Assembly: GCA_023409735.1 (NCBI GenBank)
Contig: JAEYRB010000032.1
Coordinates: forward strand, 62,001 to 126,000
Reading direction: 5' to 3'
Source of the DNA: Bacillota bacterium
GTDB taxonomy: Bacteria > Bacillota > Clostridia > Acetivibrionales > DTU013
Length of the DNA: 64,000 nt
Of the stretch, positions 1 to 9,432 are shown piece by piece (the stretch's first letter is position 1; each line of letters opens with the position of its first letter). The notes below the pieces were generated by a model that did not search any database, was not told the origin of the DNA, and worked only from the letters and a program-made list of their open reading frames with translations. Both the position numbers and the translations under genes were made by a program.

Positions 1-3000
1 CAGCCTCTTTGAACAGAATTTCAGCTCTCTCCGGGAATGCTCTTGTAAGTGAAGAGTACCTTACTTCGTTCATTATGAAGTCCTGATAGGATGCAGTCGG
101 TTCCTTGGAATCAAGAATGAACGGATTCTTTCCTTCTTCCTTAAGCAGAGGATTGTACCTGTAAAGGTGCCAGTAGCCTGCCTCAACCGCATTCTTCTCT
201 TCAAGCTGTGATTTGCCCATACCAACTCTCAAACCGTGGTTTATACAAGGTGCGTAAGCAATTATGAGAGATGGCCCATGATAGCTCTCAGCCTCGATCA
301 TAGCCTTGATAAGCTGGTTCTGGTTCGCTCCCATAGCAACCTGTGCAACATATACATAGCCATAGGACATAGCAATCATACCAAGGTCTTTCTTCTTAGT
401 GGTCTTACCTGAAGCTGCGAACTGTGCTACAGCACCGGTAGGAGTTGACTTAGATGACTGTCCGCCTGTATTTGAGTAAACCTCTGTATCAAATACAAGT
501 ATGTTAATATCCTCGTTGGATGCAAGTACATGGTCAAGTCCGCCAAAGCCTATATCATAAGCCCAGCCGTCTCCGCCAAGTATCCACTGTGACTTCTTAA
601 CAAGGAATTCTCCGTTATCAAGGATTTCTGACAAAATAGCCTTTGTCTCTTCATCAGCGACACCCTTTGCCAAATAAGCACTAACAGATGCCTTGATCTG
701 CTCTGTAGCCTTTTTGGAACCCTCAGCATCTTCGATATTTTCAAGCCAGCTTGTCAAAGCAGCTCTTACATCATCAGGAATATCCTTTTCGAGAGCTTTG
801 CTGCAGTTATCGGCAAGCTTGCCTCTTAACTGCTTCACAGCAAGGTACATACCATAACCGTATTCAGCATTATCCTCGAATAATGAGTTAGCCCATGATG
901 GTCCGCAGCCCTTCTTGTTTGAGCAGTATGGCATTGACGGTGCACTTCCGCCCCAGATAGAGGAGCATCCTGTAGCATTTGAGATCATCATTCTGTCACC
1001 AAACAGCTGTGTCATAAGCTTAGCATAAGGAGTTTCACCGCAACCTGCACATGCGCCGGAGAATTCAAGTAGCGGCTCCTGGAACTGGCTACCCTTAACG
1101 GTGCTTGTTCCCATAGGATTCTTCGGTTCAATGGTCATAGCATAATCCCAATTGCTAGCCTGCTCCATCTGTGCTTCAAGCGGCTTCATTATTAATGCTT
1201 TTTCCTTTGCAGGACATACATTAGCGCAGCTTCCGCAGCCTGCACAATCAAGTACTGAAACCTGAATTCTGAAGTTCAGTGTTTCCATACCCTTTCCTAT
1301 TGCCTTCTTGGATTCAAATCCTTCAGGAGCATTCTTTACTTCATCTTCATCAAGAAGGAATGGCCTGATTGCAGCATGAGGACATACATATGCACACTGG
1401 TTACACTGTATACAATTTGCCATCTGCCATTCAGGAACGTCAACAGCGATTCCTCTCTTCTCATATCTTGAGGTGCCATTGGGGAAGGTTCCATCTTCCC
1501 TGCCGACAAATGTACTTACAGGAAGTCTGTCACCAATTTGTCCATTTACAGGTTCAAGGATCTTGCTGATAAACTCAGGAACATCCTTTGTCTCAGCCTT
1601 TTCATCGGCAGCATCTGCCCATGAAGCAGGAATATCAATCTTCTTCAAGGCTTCGATACCCTTATCCACTGCAAGGTGATTCATGTTAACAATCTTCTCA
1701 CCCTTGAGACCGTATGTTTTAACAATTGCGGCCTTCATGTATTTAACAGCATCATCAAGTGGAATTATGTTAGCAAGCTTAAAGAATGCTGACTGCATTA
1801 CCATGTTTATTCTGCTTCCAAGTCCAATTTCCTTACCTATGGAAACAGCATCGAGTGTATAGAAGTGAATATTGTGCTTAGCCATATAACGCTTAACGTC
1901 AGAGGGAAGCTTTTCTTCAAGTTCTTTCTCATCCCAGGCGCAGTTCAGCAGGAAGGTTCCGTTATCCTTCAGGTCACTTACCATGTCATACTTACCTATA
2001 TAAGAAGCATTGTGGCATGCCACAAAGTCAGCCTTATTAATAAGATAGGTAGAACGGATCGGCTTCTTACCAAACCTAAGATGTGAAATCGTTACACCGC
2101 CGGACTTCTTTGAGTCATACGAAAAATATGCCTGAGCATACATATCAGTATGGTCACCAATGATCTTGATAGAGTTCTTATTAGCTCCAACAGTACCGTC
2201 TGAGCCAAGTCCCCAGAACTTACAGCTTACAGTTCCTTCTGGAACAGTGTCAAGCTCAGGTCCGAGAGGAAGAGACAGCTTAGTAACATCATCTACGATA
2301 CCAACTGTGAAGTGGTTCCTTGGTGAATCTGATTTAAGATTGTCATATACTGCAACGATCTGTGCAGGAGTAGTATCCTTTGAACCAAGTCCATAGCGTC
2401 CTGCAACGATAACAGGGCTCATTCCGCTTTCAAGAAGTGCTGTGCAAACATCCTGGTATAAAGGTTCTCCAAGAGCTCCGGGTTCCTTTGTCCTATCGAG
2501 AACAGCAATCTTCTTAACAGTTTCAGGAATAACCTTTAACAAATGCTTAATTGAGAATGGTCTGTAAAGGTGGACCTTAACAAGACCGACCTTTTCACCC
2601 TTTGCTGCAAGATAATCAATTGTTTCATCAATAGTTTCAGTTACTGAACCCATTGCAATAATGATTCTTTCAGCATCCGGTGCTCCATAATAGTTAAATA
2701 GGCCGTATTCTCTGCCTGTAAGCTTGCTTATCTCATTCATATATTCTTCTACGATAGCCGGAAGAGCATCATAGTAAGGGTTAGAAGCCTCACGAGCCTG
2801 GAAGAATATATCAGGATTCTGTGCGGTACCTCTTATTACAGGATGCTCAGGATTGAGAGCATTCTTCCTGAACCTTCTTACTGCATCATAATCAACAAGC
2901 TTTGCCAAATCTTCATAATCAAGAACTTCTATTTTCTGAAGTTCATGTGAGGTTCTGAAACCATCAAAGAAATTGATGAACGGAACCCTTCCCTTAATTG

Positions 3001-3478
3001 CACTAAGGTGTGCAACACCAGCCAGGTCCATAACTTCCTGAACGCTGCCCTCTGCCAGTAATGCCATACCTGTTTGACGGCATGCCATAACATCAGAGTG
3101 ATCACCGAATATTGACAATGCGTGACTGGCAAGTGCTCTTGCACTTACATGCAGAACTCCAGGAAGAAGTTCTCCGGCAATTTTGTACAGGTTTGGTATC
3201 ATAAGAAGCAAACCCTGTGATGCAGTAAATGTTGTAGTTAATGCACCTGCTGCCAATGAACCATGTACTGTACCGGCAGCTCCTGCTTCGGACTGCATTT
3301 CAACAACTCTTACTGTCTGACCAAAAATGTTCTTTCTGCCTGTGGATGCCCATTCATCTACATGCTCTGCCATAACGGATGACGGTGTGATCGGGTATAT
3401 GCCTGCTACATCGGTAAAAGCGTATGCAATATGGGCCGCAGCAGCATTTCCGTCCATGGTCTTCATGTTTTTACCCAT
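1..3478 (-). CDS. nifJ: Pyruvate:ferredoxin (flavodoxin) oxidoreductase, 3' end missing
   Basis: This enzyme oxidatively decarboxylates pyruvate to acetyl-CoA and CO2 and reduces ferredoxin, the central step of clostridial fermentation. I read 1159 codons on the minus strand from an ATG preceded by GGGGAG. The family is usually about 1170-1180 residues, so only the last few codons lie outside the window. The N-terminus (KTMDGNAAAAHIAYAFTDVA) and the YPITPSS and GEAGA-like segments mark domain I. Two ferredoxin-type clusters follow in the middle (CIQCNQCAYVCPH, and CAGCGSCANVCPA). The C-terminal TPP domain carries CAGCGETPY and GGDGWAYDIGFGG, followed by NTGGQSS. This is the single-polypeptide form, with no separate subunits nearby. 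The stretch is intact with no frameshift seen. Confidence 0.96.
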   Translation of the reverse strand, partial: MGKNMKTMDGNAAAAHIAYAFTDVAGIYPITPSSVMAEHVDEWASTGRKNIFGQTVRVVEMQSEAGAAGTVHGSLAAGALTTTFTASQGLLLMIPNLYKIAGELLPGVLHVSARALASHALSIFGDHSDVMACRQTGMALLAEGSVQEVMDLAGVAHLSAIKGRVPFINFFDGFRTSHELQKIEVLDYEDLAKLVDYDAVRRFRKNALNPEHPVIRGTAQNPDIFFQAREASNPYYDALPAIVEEYMNEISKLTGREYGLFNYYGAPDAERIIIAMGSVTETIDETIDYLAAKGEKVGLVKVHLYRPFSIKHLLKVIPETVKKIAVLDRTKEPGALGEPLYQDVCTALLESGMSPVIVAGRYGLGSKDTTPAQIVAVYDNLKSDSPRNHFTVGIVDDVTKLSLPLGPELDTVPEGTVSCKFWGLGSDGTVGANKNSIKIIGDHTDMYAQAYFSYDSKKSGGVTISHLRFGKKPIRSTYLINKADFVACHNASYIGKYDMVSDLKDNGTFLLNCAWDEKELEEKLPSDVKRYMAKHNIHFYTLDAVSIGKEIGLGSRINMVMQSAFFKLANIIPLDDAVKYMKAAIVKTYGLKGEKIVNMNHLAVDKGIEALKKIDIPASWADAADEKAETKDVPEFISKILEPVNGQIGDRLPVSTFVGREDGTFPNGTSRYEKRGIAVDVPEWQMANCIQCNQCAYVCPHAAIRPFLLDEDEVKNAPEGFESKKAIGKGMETLNFRIQVSVLDCAGCGSCANVCPAKEKALIMKPLEAQMEQASNWDYAMTIEPKNPMGTSTVKGSQFQEPLLEFSGACAGCGETPYAKLMTQLFGDRMMISNATGCSSIWGGSAPSMPYCSNKKGCGPSWANSLFEDNAEYGYGMYLAVKQLRGKLADNCSKALEKDIPDDVRAALTSWLENIEDAEGSKKATEQIKASVSAYLAKGVADEETKAILSEILDNGEFLVKKSQWILGGDGWAYDIGFGGLDHVLASNEDINILVFDTEVYSNTGGQSSKSTPTGAVAQFAASGKTTKKKDLGMIAMSYGYVYVAQVAMGANQNQLIKAMIEAESYHGPSLIIAYAPCINHGLRVGMGKSQLEEKNAVEAGYWHLYRYNPLLKEEGKNPFILDSKEPTASYQDFIMNEVRYSSLTRAFPERAEILFKEA

Positions 3479-4230
3479 CTTAATCTCCCCTTTACTATTT
3501 CCCCTACAAATTTTTTATATAGATACTTGCTACAATAATTTTACAATCAGAGTGCAAGCAGTGCAAGCAAATTCACGGGGTTTCTATATGCTCATATGTT
3601 TATTGTATACAATCCGAGTCATATAGTTTGATTATATTTTAACATTATTAAAGGCTTTTGTGAAGGGAAATAAACAATAATGATAAATAAAGGTAATAAA
3701 AAAATTCCATGTGCAAATAAAAGCAAATTAGCGTAAATTTCTATTCACATACGCCACTTGAACTTAATATGTATGTATAGATTTTTTACATAAATAATTT
3801 ATAGCAAAAATATGCTTACTGAATTAGTCCTACTTATATATACAAAGATATTCATTTCTTTTTTGTACTAACCCAACGGGAAGACATATCATCTTGATAA
3901 TAAAAAATATATTGGCTTTTGCTTCAAAGTTTCCACGCCATGAATGTGTTATAACCCTGCAGCTGTGAGAAAATTTCAGTGCCGCTGAATTATATCACAA
4001 AAATTAATTCTTTCATGATATAATAGCTTCATAATAACATAGCAGCGGTTACAAAATAGGAATGGCGTGCGAGAATTTCAGCAAGGCCAAACGTACATAT
4101 TTCACGACTTATTAATTGTAATACAGCTGAAGTTGGCGCTTAATTGAGGTGAGAAGCCCAATTTGCATAGTGTCAGCCTATTGCAGCAAAGCAGTATGGT
4201 TTTTACCGAAATGATTTGTGAGGTTTTAAA
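3479..4230. other. Intergenic region between nifJ and dnaD, about 750 bp
   Basis: No convincing gene is present. The two flanking genes diverge, so promoters for both must lie here. A 9-bp inverted repeat (ATTATATCA at 3989-3997 and TGATATAAT at 4016-4024) is visible. Its right arm, read as TTTCATGATATAA, matches one arm of the perfect inverted repeat upstream of pspA at 23107-23119. Around 3960-4080 the sequence loosely resembles the dispersed repeat seen at 40.5 and 47.8 kb, but too weakly to call a copy. Confidence 0.4.
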
Positions 4231-5211
4231 ATGGTTTTTAATACAAATATGTCTTTATTATATTCCGATACTCTCATACCGGATGTTTTTATTACTGAAT
4301 ATCTGCCATCTCTTGATGGTGATTTCATAAAGGTCTATATTTATTGTATCTTCTTAAGTAAACATGGAAAACACGCCGGTGCAGAGGATATAGCAAAAAA
4401 GCTTGAGCTTGATACGATCAGAGTCAAGGATGCTCTTACATGTCTTGAGGGGCTTGGGATTATAGTAAGAAATAACACAGGTGTTTCAATTGTAGATCTA
4501 AAGGAAAAGGAAATAAACAGACTATATAGGCTTAAGACAACCTCTACGCCGGGTGAAGCAGCCTACAGCTCAGAAAGAAACAAAAAGCGCCAGAATGTTA
4601 TATCCAGCATAAATAACGCCTTCTTCCAGGGTATTATGTCTCCTGCCTGGTACACAGATATAGATTCCTGGTTTGATAAATACAAGTTTGAAGAGGATGT
4701 CATGTACGCTCTCTTCAAGCATTGCTATGATTATAAAGCATTATCCCGTCCATACATAGTTAAGGTAGCTGAAAGCTGGTACAGTAAGAACATTAAAAAC
4801 AGCTTCGATTTGGACAAATATGACATGGAGACAAAGAAGCTTAAGGAAATAGGTAGCAAGATAAAGAAAAAACTCCGCAGACAAGGCTACCTTACAGAAT
4901 ACGAGGAAGCTTATGTGGAAAAATGGGTAAACAAATATGGCTTCGGTTTTGATATAATTGAGCTGGCTTTGAGGCTTACCACCTCAGCTGTTAACCCAAG
5001 CTTTGAATATGTAAACCGAATATTGACAGATTGGTATGAGAAGGGCTATAAGACACCTGAGCAGATACTAGCTGCGGTAGAAATAAGGAAATCACCCCAG
5101 GGCAGCAGGGCAAAGCCTAAGGATGCTGCAGCCGCAATACCGCAAAAGGGGAATTTTGAGCAGCGCAAATATGATGATGAGTATTTTGATAAGCTCTATA
5201 AGGATGTTTAA
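4231..5211 (+). CDS. DnaD-domain replication protein
   Basis: The 326-residue protein looks like a primosomal protein of the DnaD/DnaB family, which helps load the replicative helicase. The N-terminal 100 residues fit a winged-helix region (EDIAKKLELDTIRVKDALTC, then a GLGIIVR wing). Two DnaD-type helical repeats follow at roughly residues 125-190 and 212-280, the second ending in FEYVNRILTDWYEKGYKTPE, typical of the family. The charged C-terminal tail is probably disordered. The ATG is preceded by GAGGT with seven to eight bases spacing; a second ATG six codons in is possible. The next gene encodes a DnaC/DnaI-like loader, the usual clostridial pairing, so the two proteins likely act together. 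It lies on the strand opposite to the leftward fork. Confidence 0.88.
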   Translation: MVFNTNMSLLYSDTLIPDVFITEYLPSLDGDFIKVYIYCIFLSKHGKHAGAEDIAKKLELDTIRVKDALTCLEGLGIIVRNNTGVSIVDLKEKEINRLYRLKTTSTPGEAAYSSERNKKRQNVISSINNAFFQGIMSPAWYTDIDSWFDKYKFEEDVMYALFKHCYDYKALSRPYIVKVAESWYSKNIKNSFDLDKYDMETKKLKEIGSKIKKKLRRQGYLTEYEEAYVEKWVNKYGFGFDIIELALRLTTSAVNPSFEYVNRILTDWYEKGYKTPEQILAAVEIRKSPQGSRAKPKDAAAAIPQKGNFEQRKYDDEYFDKLYKDV

Positions 5212-5213
5212 CA

Positions 5214-5355
5214 AGGTTGAAATACATGGGTGACTGCCACCGCATTTGTTGCCTAGTTTAGAACCTAAGTCTTTCTCGGGATGAGAGACATGCCGATGCC
5301 TGAAAATCAAATTGGTACCCGCAACTTATAGAGGTGGAAGATATCTTTCTGTCTC
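5214..5355 (+). ncRNA. Candidate structured RNA between dnaD and dnaC
   Basis: The 170-base spacer is unusually structured for this genome. An outer helix pairs CCACC (5237-5241) with GGTGG (5333-5337), and inside it GTTGC (5248-5252) pairs with GCAAC (5321-5325). An apical hairpin forms from GTCTTTC (about 5270) and GAGAGAC (about 5283). The result is one long irregular rod with a large internal bulge, the overall shape of 6S RNA. I could not match it to a 6S consensus by eye. It could instead be a regulatory element of the mRNA. There is no open frame of note on the plus strand. Confidence 0.4.
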
Positions 5356-5384
5356 GTTATAAAAAGGAGTAGTATACAGCTGAT

Positions 5385-6425
5385 ATGAATGCGGATATTT
5401 ATTATTTAATAAAAAATGAGTATAATCGCCGGCAGAAAAAAGCCTATGATGAGCTGGAAGAGCGAAAAGCAGCTATATATAGCCTTATTCCAAGGCTTGA
5501 GGAGATAGATGCAGAAATACACATGTCCGGCCTCAAATACAATAAATTATTGCTTACAGGTCAGCTTTCGTCTGATGCTGCAGTAAGTGAACTCAATGAA
5601 ACTATAAATAAGCTTAGAGCTGAGAAAATTAAGCTGCTTGCGCAATATGGTCATCCCTCTAATTATCTTGAGCCTATTTTCACATGTAGTAAATGCTCAG
5701 ACACAGGGATAATCAGGTCAGATGACGGTACTCCTGACAAGGTTTGCATATGCTACAAGCAGCAGCTTATTGATCATCTGTACAATCAGTCCAACCTGAG
5801 TACCGCTGGTAATGAAGGCTTCGGGAGCTTTAAAACAGAGTATTATTCTGATACACCCAATGAACAGCTCTATGGCATAAAAAACTCCCCGCGAAGACAG
5901 GTCTCCGGCATTTTAAAAAACTGTATAGAATTTGTTGACAGCTTTAGAGACTGCGGACGTAAAAACCTTATGTTCAGTGGTCCTACCGGCGTAGGCAAGA
6001 CCTTCATGGCCAACTGTGTAGCTGTAGAGCTGATGAACAGAGGCTATTCCGTGCTTTACCAGACTGCCCCGTCACTTTTCAACTCCATATACGAATACCG
6101 CTATAAATGCTCTAAGGATGATACATATGACAGCTCAGTTTATAAGAATATACTTGATGCCGACCTTCTGATCATTGATGACCTTGGTACAGAATCCCCC
6201 AGCGCTATGCGCTATGCCGAGCTACTTAGCATTATTGATACGCGTTGTTCCAATGACAAAAAAAAGCCCTGCAAAACAATAATTGCAACAAATATAGATT
6301 TAAAAAAGCTATTTGAATATTACGATGAAAGAATTGTCTCCAGAATCACAGGCGGCTTTGACATGTTCAGATTTGCCGGTGATGATATAAGAGCAATTAA
6401 GCGTACAGAATCATGCAGCAGATAA
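5385..6425 (+). CDS. DnaC/DnaI-like helicase loader ATPase
   Basis: This AAA+ protein of 346 residues resembles the DnaC/DnaI/IstB-type ATPases that load the replicative helicase. The first 90 residues are helical and charged, likely the helicase-binding arm. A zinc-binding knuckle follows with C101, C104, C121 and C123. The AAA+ core has the Walker A motif GPTGVGKT at 199-206 and Walker B LLIIDDLG around 261-268, then a sensor segment IIATNIDLK and an arginine-rich RIVSRI region. It follows the DnaD-like gene directly and is probably in its operon. The only good ribosome-binding sequence (AAGGAG at 5364-5369) lies about 15 bases before the ATG, longer than usual. No other in-frame start fits, because a stop codon lies at 5370. 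Confidence 0.88.
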   Translation: MNADIYYLIKNEYNRRQKKAYDELEERKAAIYSLIPRLEEIDAEIHMSGLKYNKLLLTGQLSSDAAVSELNETINKLRAEKIKLLAQYGHPSNYLEPIFTCSKCSDTGIIRSDDGTPDKVCICYKQQLIDHLYNQSNLSTAGNEGFGSFKTEYYSDTPNEQLYGIKNSPRRQVSGILKNCIEFVDSFRDCGRKNLMFSGPTGVGKTFMANCVAVELMNRGYSVLYQTAPSLFNSIYEYRYKCSKDDTYDSSVYKNILDADLLIIDDLGTESPSAMRYAELLSIIDTRCSNDKKKPCKTIIATNIDLKKLFEYYDERIVSRITGGFDMFRFAGDDIRAIKRTESCSR

Positions 6426-7052
6426 GCTTACAACGGCTAGAGAATAATCCGGCAGAGGCTACGCATGCCCACTCGAGTTCTCATAGCTTTCATATCTCCT
6501 ATTGTTCTTGTGACAATTGTTACTCTAAGTTATCTTCATCAAACATAGCACTTAAGCTAATACCGTGTATAAATTTGTAAAGCAGCCTCCTACAGGTCTT
6601 GTTTACCGAGTAGCTCTCGCTACTTTTATTAGCTCCGGCAACCTCCCAAATAGCCCCCACCGTTCCTGAAATGCTCACAGCCTCATACTTATAAGCTTCA
6701 GCTTACCTAATACATACCTTAATAGGCGAGAGTTAACCATATAATTTATTAGTCTTTATGCTAAATTTTCAACTCACATTCATTACAATCATAAAAAATC
6801 CATTTACACTCACCATCATCAAATACAGGAATAAATTAGTGTATATTACACAATCACCACCTCAAATGCAAGCTTTTAAGACGTTATACTTTAATAGATG
6901 GCAATATTCCACAAGCACAATCTAATAATATCTATTGTTTTAGGCAAAATAATAGATAGAGTAAAGTAGTTTATTATGGTCAGGTTACAATAGCTCAAGC
7001 ATCAATTTAGCTCAAGCTAAGTTACTTTACACTAACATTAATAATCGGAGGT
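6426..7052. other. Intergenic region between dnaC and splB, about 630 bp
   Basis: No confirmed gene is present. On the minus strand a 60-codon open stretch runs from 6702 to a stop at 6520. It contains AVSISGTVGAIWEVAGANKS and ends FDEDNLE. It has no ATG near its start and no clear ribosome-binding site. It may be the decayed 3' end of a lost gene or chance. The rest is AT-rich and should hold the promoter of splB. Confidence 0.4.
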
Positions 7053-7058
7053 ATGAGT

Positions 7059-8057
7059 GTGGAAATTCAATTTAATGCCGTATATTATGAGCCTGCAGCT
7101 TTAGAATATCCATTAGGAAAAGAGCTTCATGAAAAGTATAAATCACTGCCCTGGATAGAGATTGAATCTCACAACCGAATACCTGAGCTTAGCTCTGCTG
7201 AGAACAAGGAATTTACAAGAATGAAGCAGCACCTGATCCTTGGCATCCGCAAGACACACAAATATGCTGAAAACCACAAGGTCTCCGACTGGCTGGTACC
7301 ATATACCTCCTCAGGCTGCAGAGCTATGTGCCTGTATTGCTATCTGGTGTGCAGCTATAATAAATGCTCCTATCTTCGCATCTTTGTCAATCGTGAGCAG
7401 ATGATGGACAAGCTTTTGAAAGCCGGTTATTCCGCACCCGAACCGCAAACCTTTGAAATAGGCAGCAACAGCGACTTAGTTATGGAAAATATTATCACCG
7501 GAAACCTGCCATGGACTATTGAACGCTTTGCTAAGGAAGGTCACGGTCATCTGACCTTTCCCACAAAATTTGATATGGTAGAGCCTCTGCTCAAGCTCAA
7601 TCACAGCGGCAAAACAATCTTTAGGATGAGCACAAACCCACCTGAGATCATCCGAAGAGTAGAGCTTGGGACCTCTCCGCTGGATGCGCGCATCCGTGCC
7701 CTCAATGACATGGCAGAAGCCGGATACCCGGTTGGGCTTCTGATCGCCCCAGTAATACTTATGCCCGAGTGGAAGCAGATGTACGGCGAGCTGATTGAAG
7801 CATTGGCAGACAAGCTTTCAGAAAAGGTTAAGCGTTTTGGTTTTATCGAAGTTATTCTAATGACTTACAGCTATGTGCATGATGCTATCAATACAGAAGC
7901 ATTTCCAAATGCTGTACCCATTTATGACCGATCTCTTATGACAGGCAGAGGTCGAGGTAAATATTGCTATAAAAACGAAGTCCGCTCTGAAGCCGAGGCA
8001 TTTCTAAAGGAGCAAATCGACAGCAAGCTGAAGATGAAGATCCTCTATATCTCCTAA
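7059..8057 (+). CDS. splB: Spore photoproduct lyase, radical SAM
   Basis: The enzyme reverses the spore photoproduct, the thymine dimer formed in UV-irradiated spores, using S-adenosylmethionine and a [4Fe-4S] cluster. The cluster motif CRAMCLYC (C-x3-C-x2-C) sits at residues 87-94 of the chosen protein. It differs from the common radical-SAM spacing only in context and is flanked by the SPL-typical TSSGC and YLRIFVN. Length (332) matches the family (about 340). I prefer the GTG at 7059, because GGAGG at 7047-7051 lies seven bases before it and only one base before the ATG at 7053. The residue aligned with the Bacillus hydrogen-donor Cys141 appears to be Ser (EIGSNSD). No splA lies upstream. 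Expression in the forespore is expected from the family. Confidence 0.93.
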   Translation: MEIQFNAVYYEPAALEYPLGKELHEKYKSLPWIEIESHNRIPELSSAENKEFTRMKQHLILGIRKTHKYAENHKVSDWLVPYTSSGCRAMCLYCYLVCSYNKCSYLRIFVNREQMMDKLLKAGYSAPEPQTFEIGSNSDLVMENIITGNLPWTIERFAKEGHGHLTFPTKFDMVEPLLKLNHSGKTIFRMSTNPPEIIRRVELGTSPLDARIRALNDMAEAGYPVGLLIAPVILMPEWKQMYGELIEALADKLSEKVKRFGFIEVILMTYSYVHDAINTEAFPNAVPIYDRSLMTGRGRGKYCYKNEVRSEAEAFLKEQIDSKLKMKILYIS

Positions 8058-8194
8058 CGGATTTTTTGATAAGAAGTGGAAAGAAATTTTACACATCCAA
8101 ACAATGAATCGAGGGCTCGAAGATATACGCCCTATACTGAACAAGAGTAGGTCATTCAGGCAACTCTTTTGCTCCACATTTACATTTTCAACTT

Positions 8195-8341
8195 ATGGAT
8201 AGCAGCGACATAGCTGCTGCACACGGATTGCCTTGTGCCTTTGAGGAATACGAATTATTCAAAAATGGAGCCTGGGAGAAAATATCAAATGGTATTCCAA
8301 AGAACAAGGATAGAATAAGATTTGCTTCTATATGCCTCTAG
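8195..8341 (+). pseudogene. Short ORF of 48 codons, possible gene remnant
   Basis: I do not recognise this gene. The frame opens with MDSSDIAAAHGLPCAFEEYE, continues with a WEKISNGIPKNKDRIRFAS segment, and ends at a TAG that overlaps the 3' end of the converging protease gene by four bases. The composition looks protein-like rather than random, with balanced charges and an ordered hydrophobic pattern. There is no good ribosome-binding site before the ATG, and the upstream 130 bases contain stops in this frame. It could be the C-terminal remnant of a lost gene, a small functional protein, or chance. Confidence 0.28.
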
Positions 8342-9432
8342 CCAAGGCCCAGTAGCTTCAGCAAAACACCTACTATTATATTTTCATTTCCTGTAAATAG
8401 ATATATTTCGTAGGTATACATCGTTAATACAAGAAGAATTCCCGGAACAGCCCAAATCAGGCCTCTTGCAGCTTTCCTCCTGCTTTTTGCTTCCTCATTC
8501 ATGTCAATTTCTGTAGTATTCATTGAAACGACATTTCTCTGATCCTTATTGATACGTATTAATACATTAAGTAATAGTACAAATACAACTGCTATGAAGA
8601 GAAAGATAAAGCCATATATAAAAAATGCGATGATCCGAGCTTCAGCGGGTAAGGAACTGAAGATCTCAAGCAAACTATTTAAATCGACACTGTCAGCTGA
8701 CGTATTAATTCCTGTACCCTGCATACCCGAAGTCATCTTCGCTGCAACATAATTAACTAATACCGCCAGTGCGTTATTGGTAAAATGAGCAAACATACCA
8801 CAAAAAACGGAATTAGTCTTGTACACAATGAATCCAAGCAATACTCCCAGAACAAATGTACCAAGTATCTTCTGAAAATCCACATGAGTAAAACTGAATA
8901 ACAGGGCTGCAATTAAAATGGACCTAACAGCTCCAAGCCTCTCCAGCCCTCTTTGTATAACTCCTCTAAAAAGAAACTCCTCGCATATTCCGGCGCTGCC
9001 TGCTATAACCGCTATGCTGACAAGCAGCGAGATCCCGTTTTCAGCTGCGGGAATTTGTGTTGTAATCACCCTGCCGAATATAGAATTAACTACATATAGA
9101 TTTATGAGATTAAAAACTCCTGCTAATGGTATGGCAAAAAGCATTATGCAAAACACAACAAGAAAATTAAGCGGCTTTGTATAATTAAGTCTTGCATACT
9201 CTTTTATATTACACCTAGTGATCACCAAATATAAAAGAGCAGGCAGCATAATAAGAGCGAATTCTGTAATAAGCAAGCCGAAATAAAGCTCTTTTCTCTG
9301 TACCCTAGAGCCCACAAATATAAATAAAGCCATTGATATGGAATAGATAATGCTCACCTGAGCAATGCCGGGTATCCTGCGGTCTTTCTTATCTAATGGA
9401 CAGGAAGTACCATCCATATCATTTATATTCAT
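8338..9432 (-). CDS. CPBP-family intramembrane metalloprotease
   Basis: This 364-residue multi-pass membrane protein carries the CAAX protease/bacteriocin-processing (CPBP, Abi) signature: EEFLFRG within ICEEFLFRGVIQRGLE (EExxxR type) near residue 170, FSFTHVDF (second motif) near 190 and HFTNNAL (third motif) near 220. These supply the presumed glutamate and histidine ligands of the active site in the membrane. About eight hydrophobic segments can be seen, two before the core and two at the C-terminus. Substrates are unknown; family members process peptides or confer immunity, but no bacteriocin gene lies nearby. The ATG follows GGGAGG with good spacing. The gene stands alone. Confidence 0.88.
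   Translation of the reverse strand: MNINDMDGTSCPLDKKDRRIPGIAQVSIIYSISMALFIFVGSRVQRKELYFGLLITEFALIMLPALLYLVITRCNIKEYARLNYTKPLNFLVVFCIMLFAIPLAGVFNLINLYVVNSIFGRVITTQIPAAENGISLLVSIAVIAGSAGICEEFLFRGVIQRGLERLGAVRSILIAALLFSFTHVDFQKILGTFVLGVLLGFIVYKTNSVFCGMFAHFTNNALAVLVNYVAAKMTSGMQGTGINTSADSVDLNSLLEIFSSLPAEARIIAFFIYGFIFLFIAVVFVLLLNVLIRINKDQRNVVSMNTTEIDMNEEAKSRRKAARGLIWAVPGILLVLTMYTYEIYLFTGNENIIVGVLLKLLGLG

Noticed and set aside
3950..4090. Further copy of the family 1 repeat upstream of dnaD
   Set aside because: Only scattered words match (GTTATAAC, GAAAATTTCAG); the block order is not kept.
5092..5310. Minus-strand frame of 72 codons across the dnaD 3' end and the structured spacer
   Set aside because: It runs antisense to dnaD, has no ribosome-binding site, and the plus-strand gene is clearly real.
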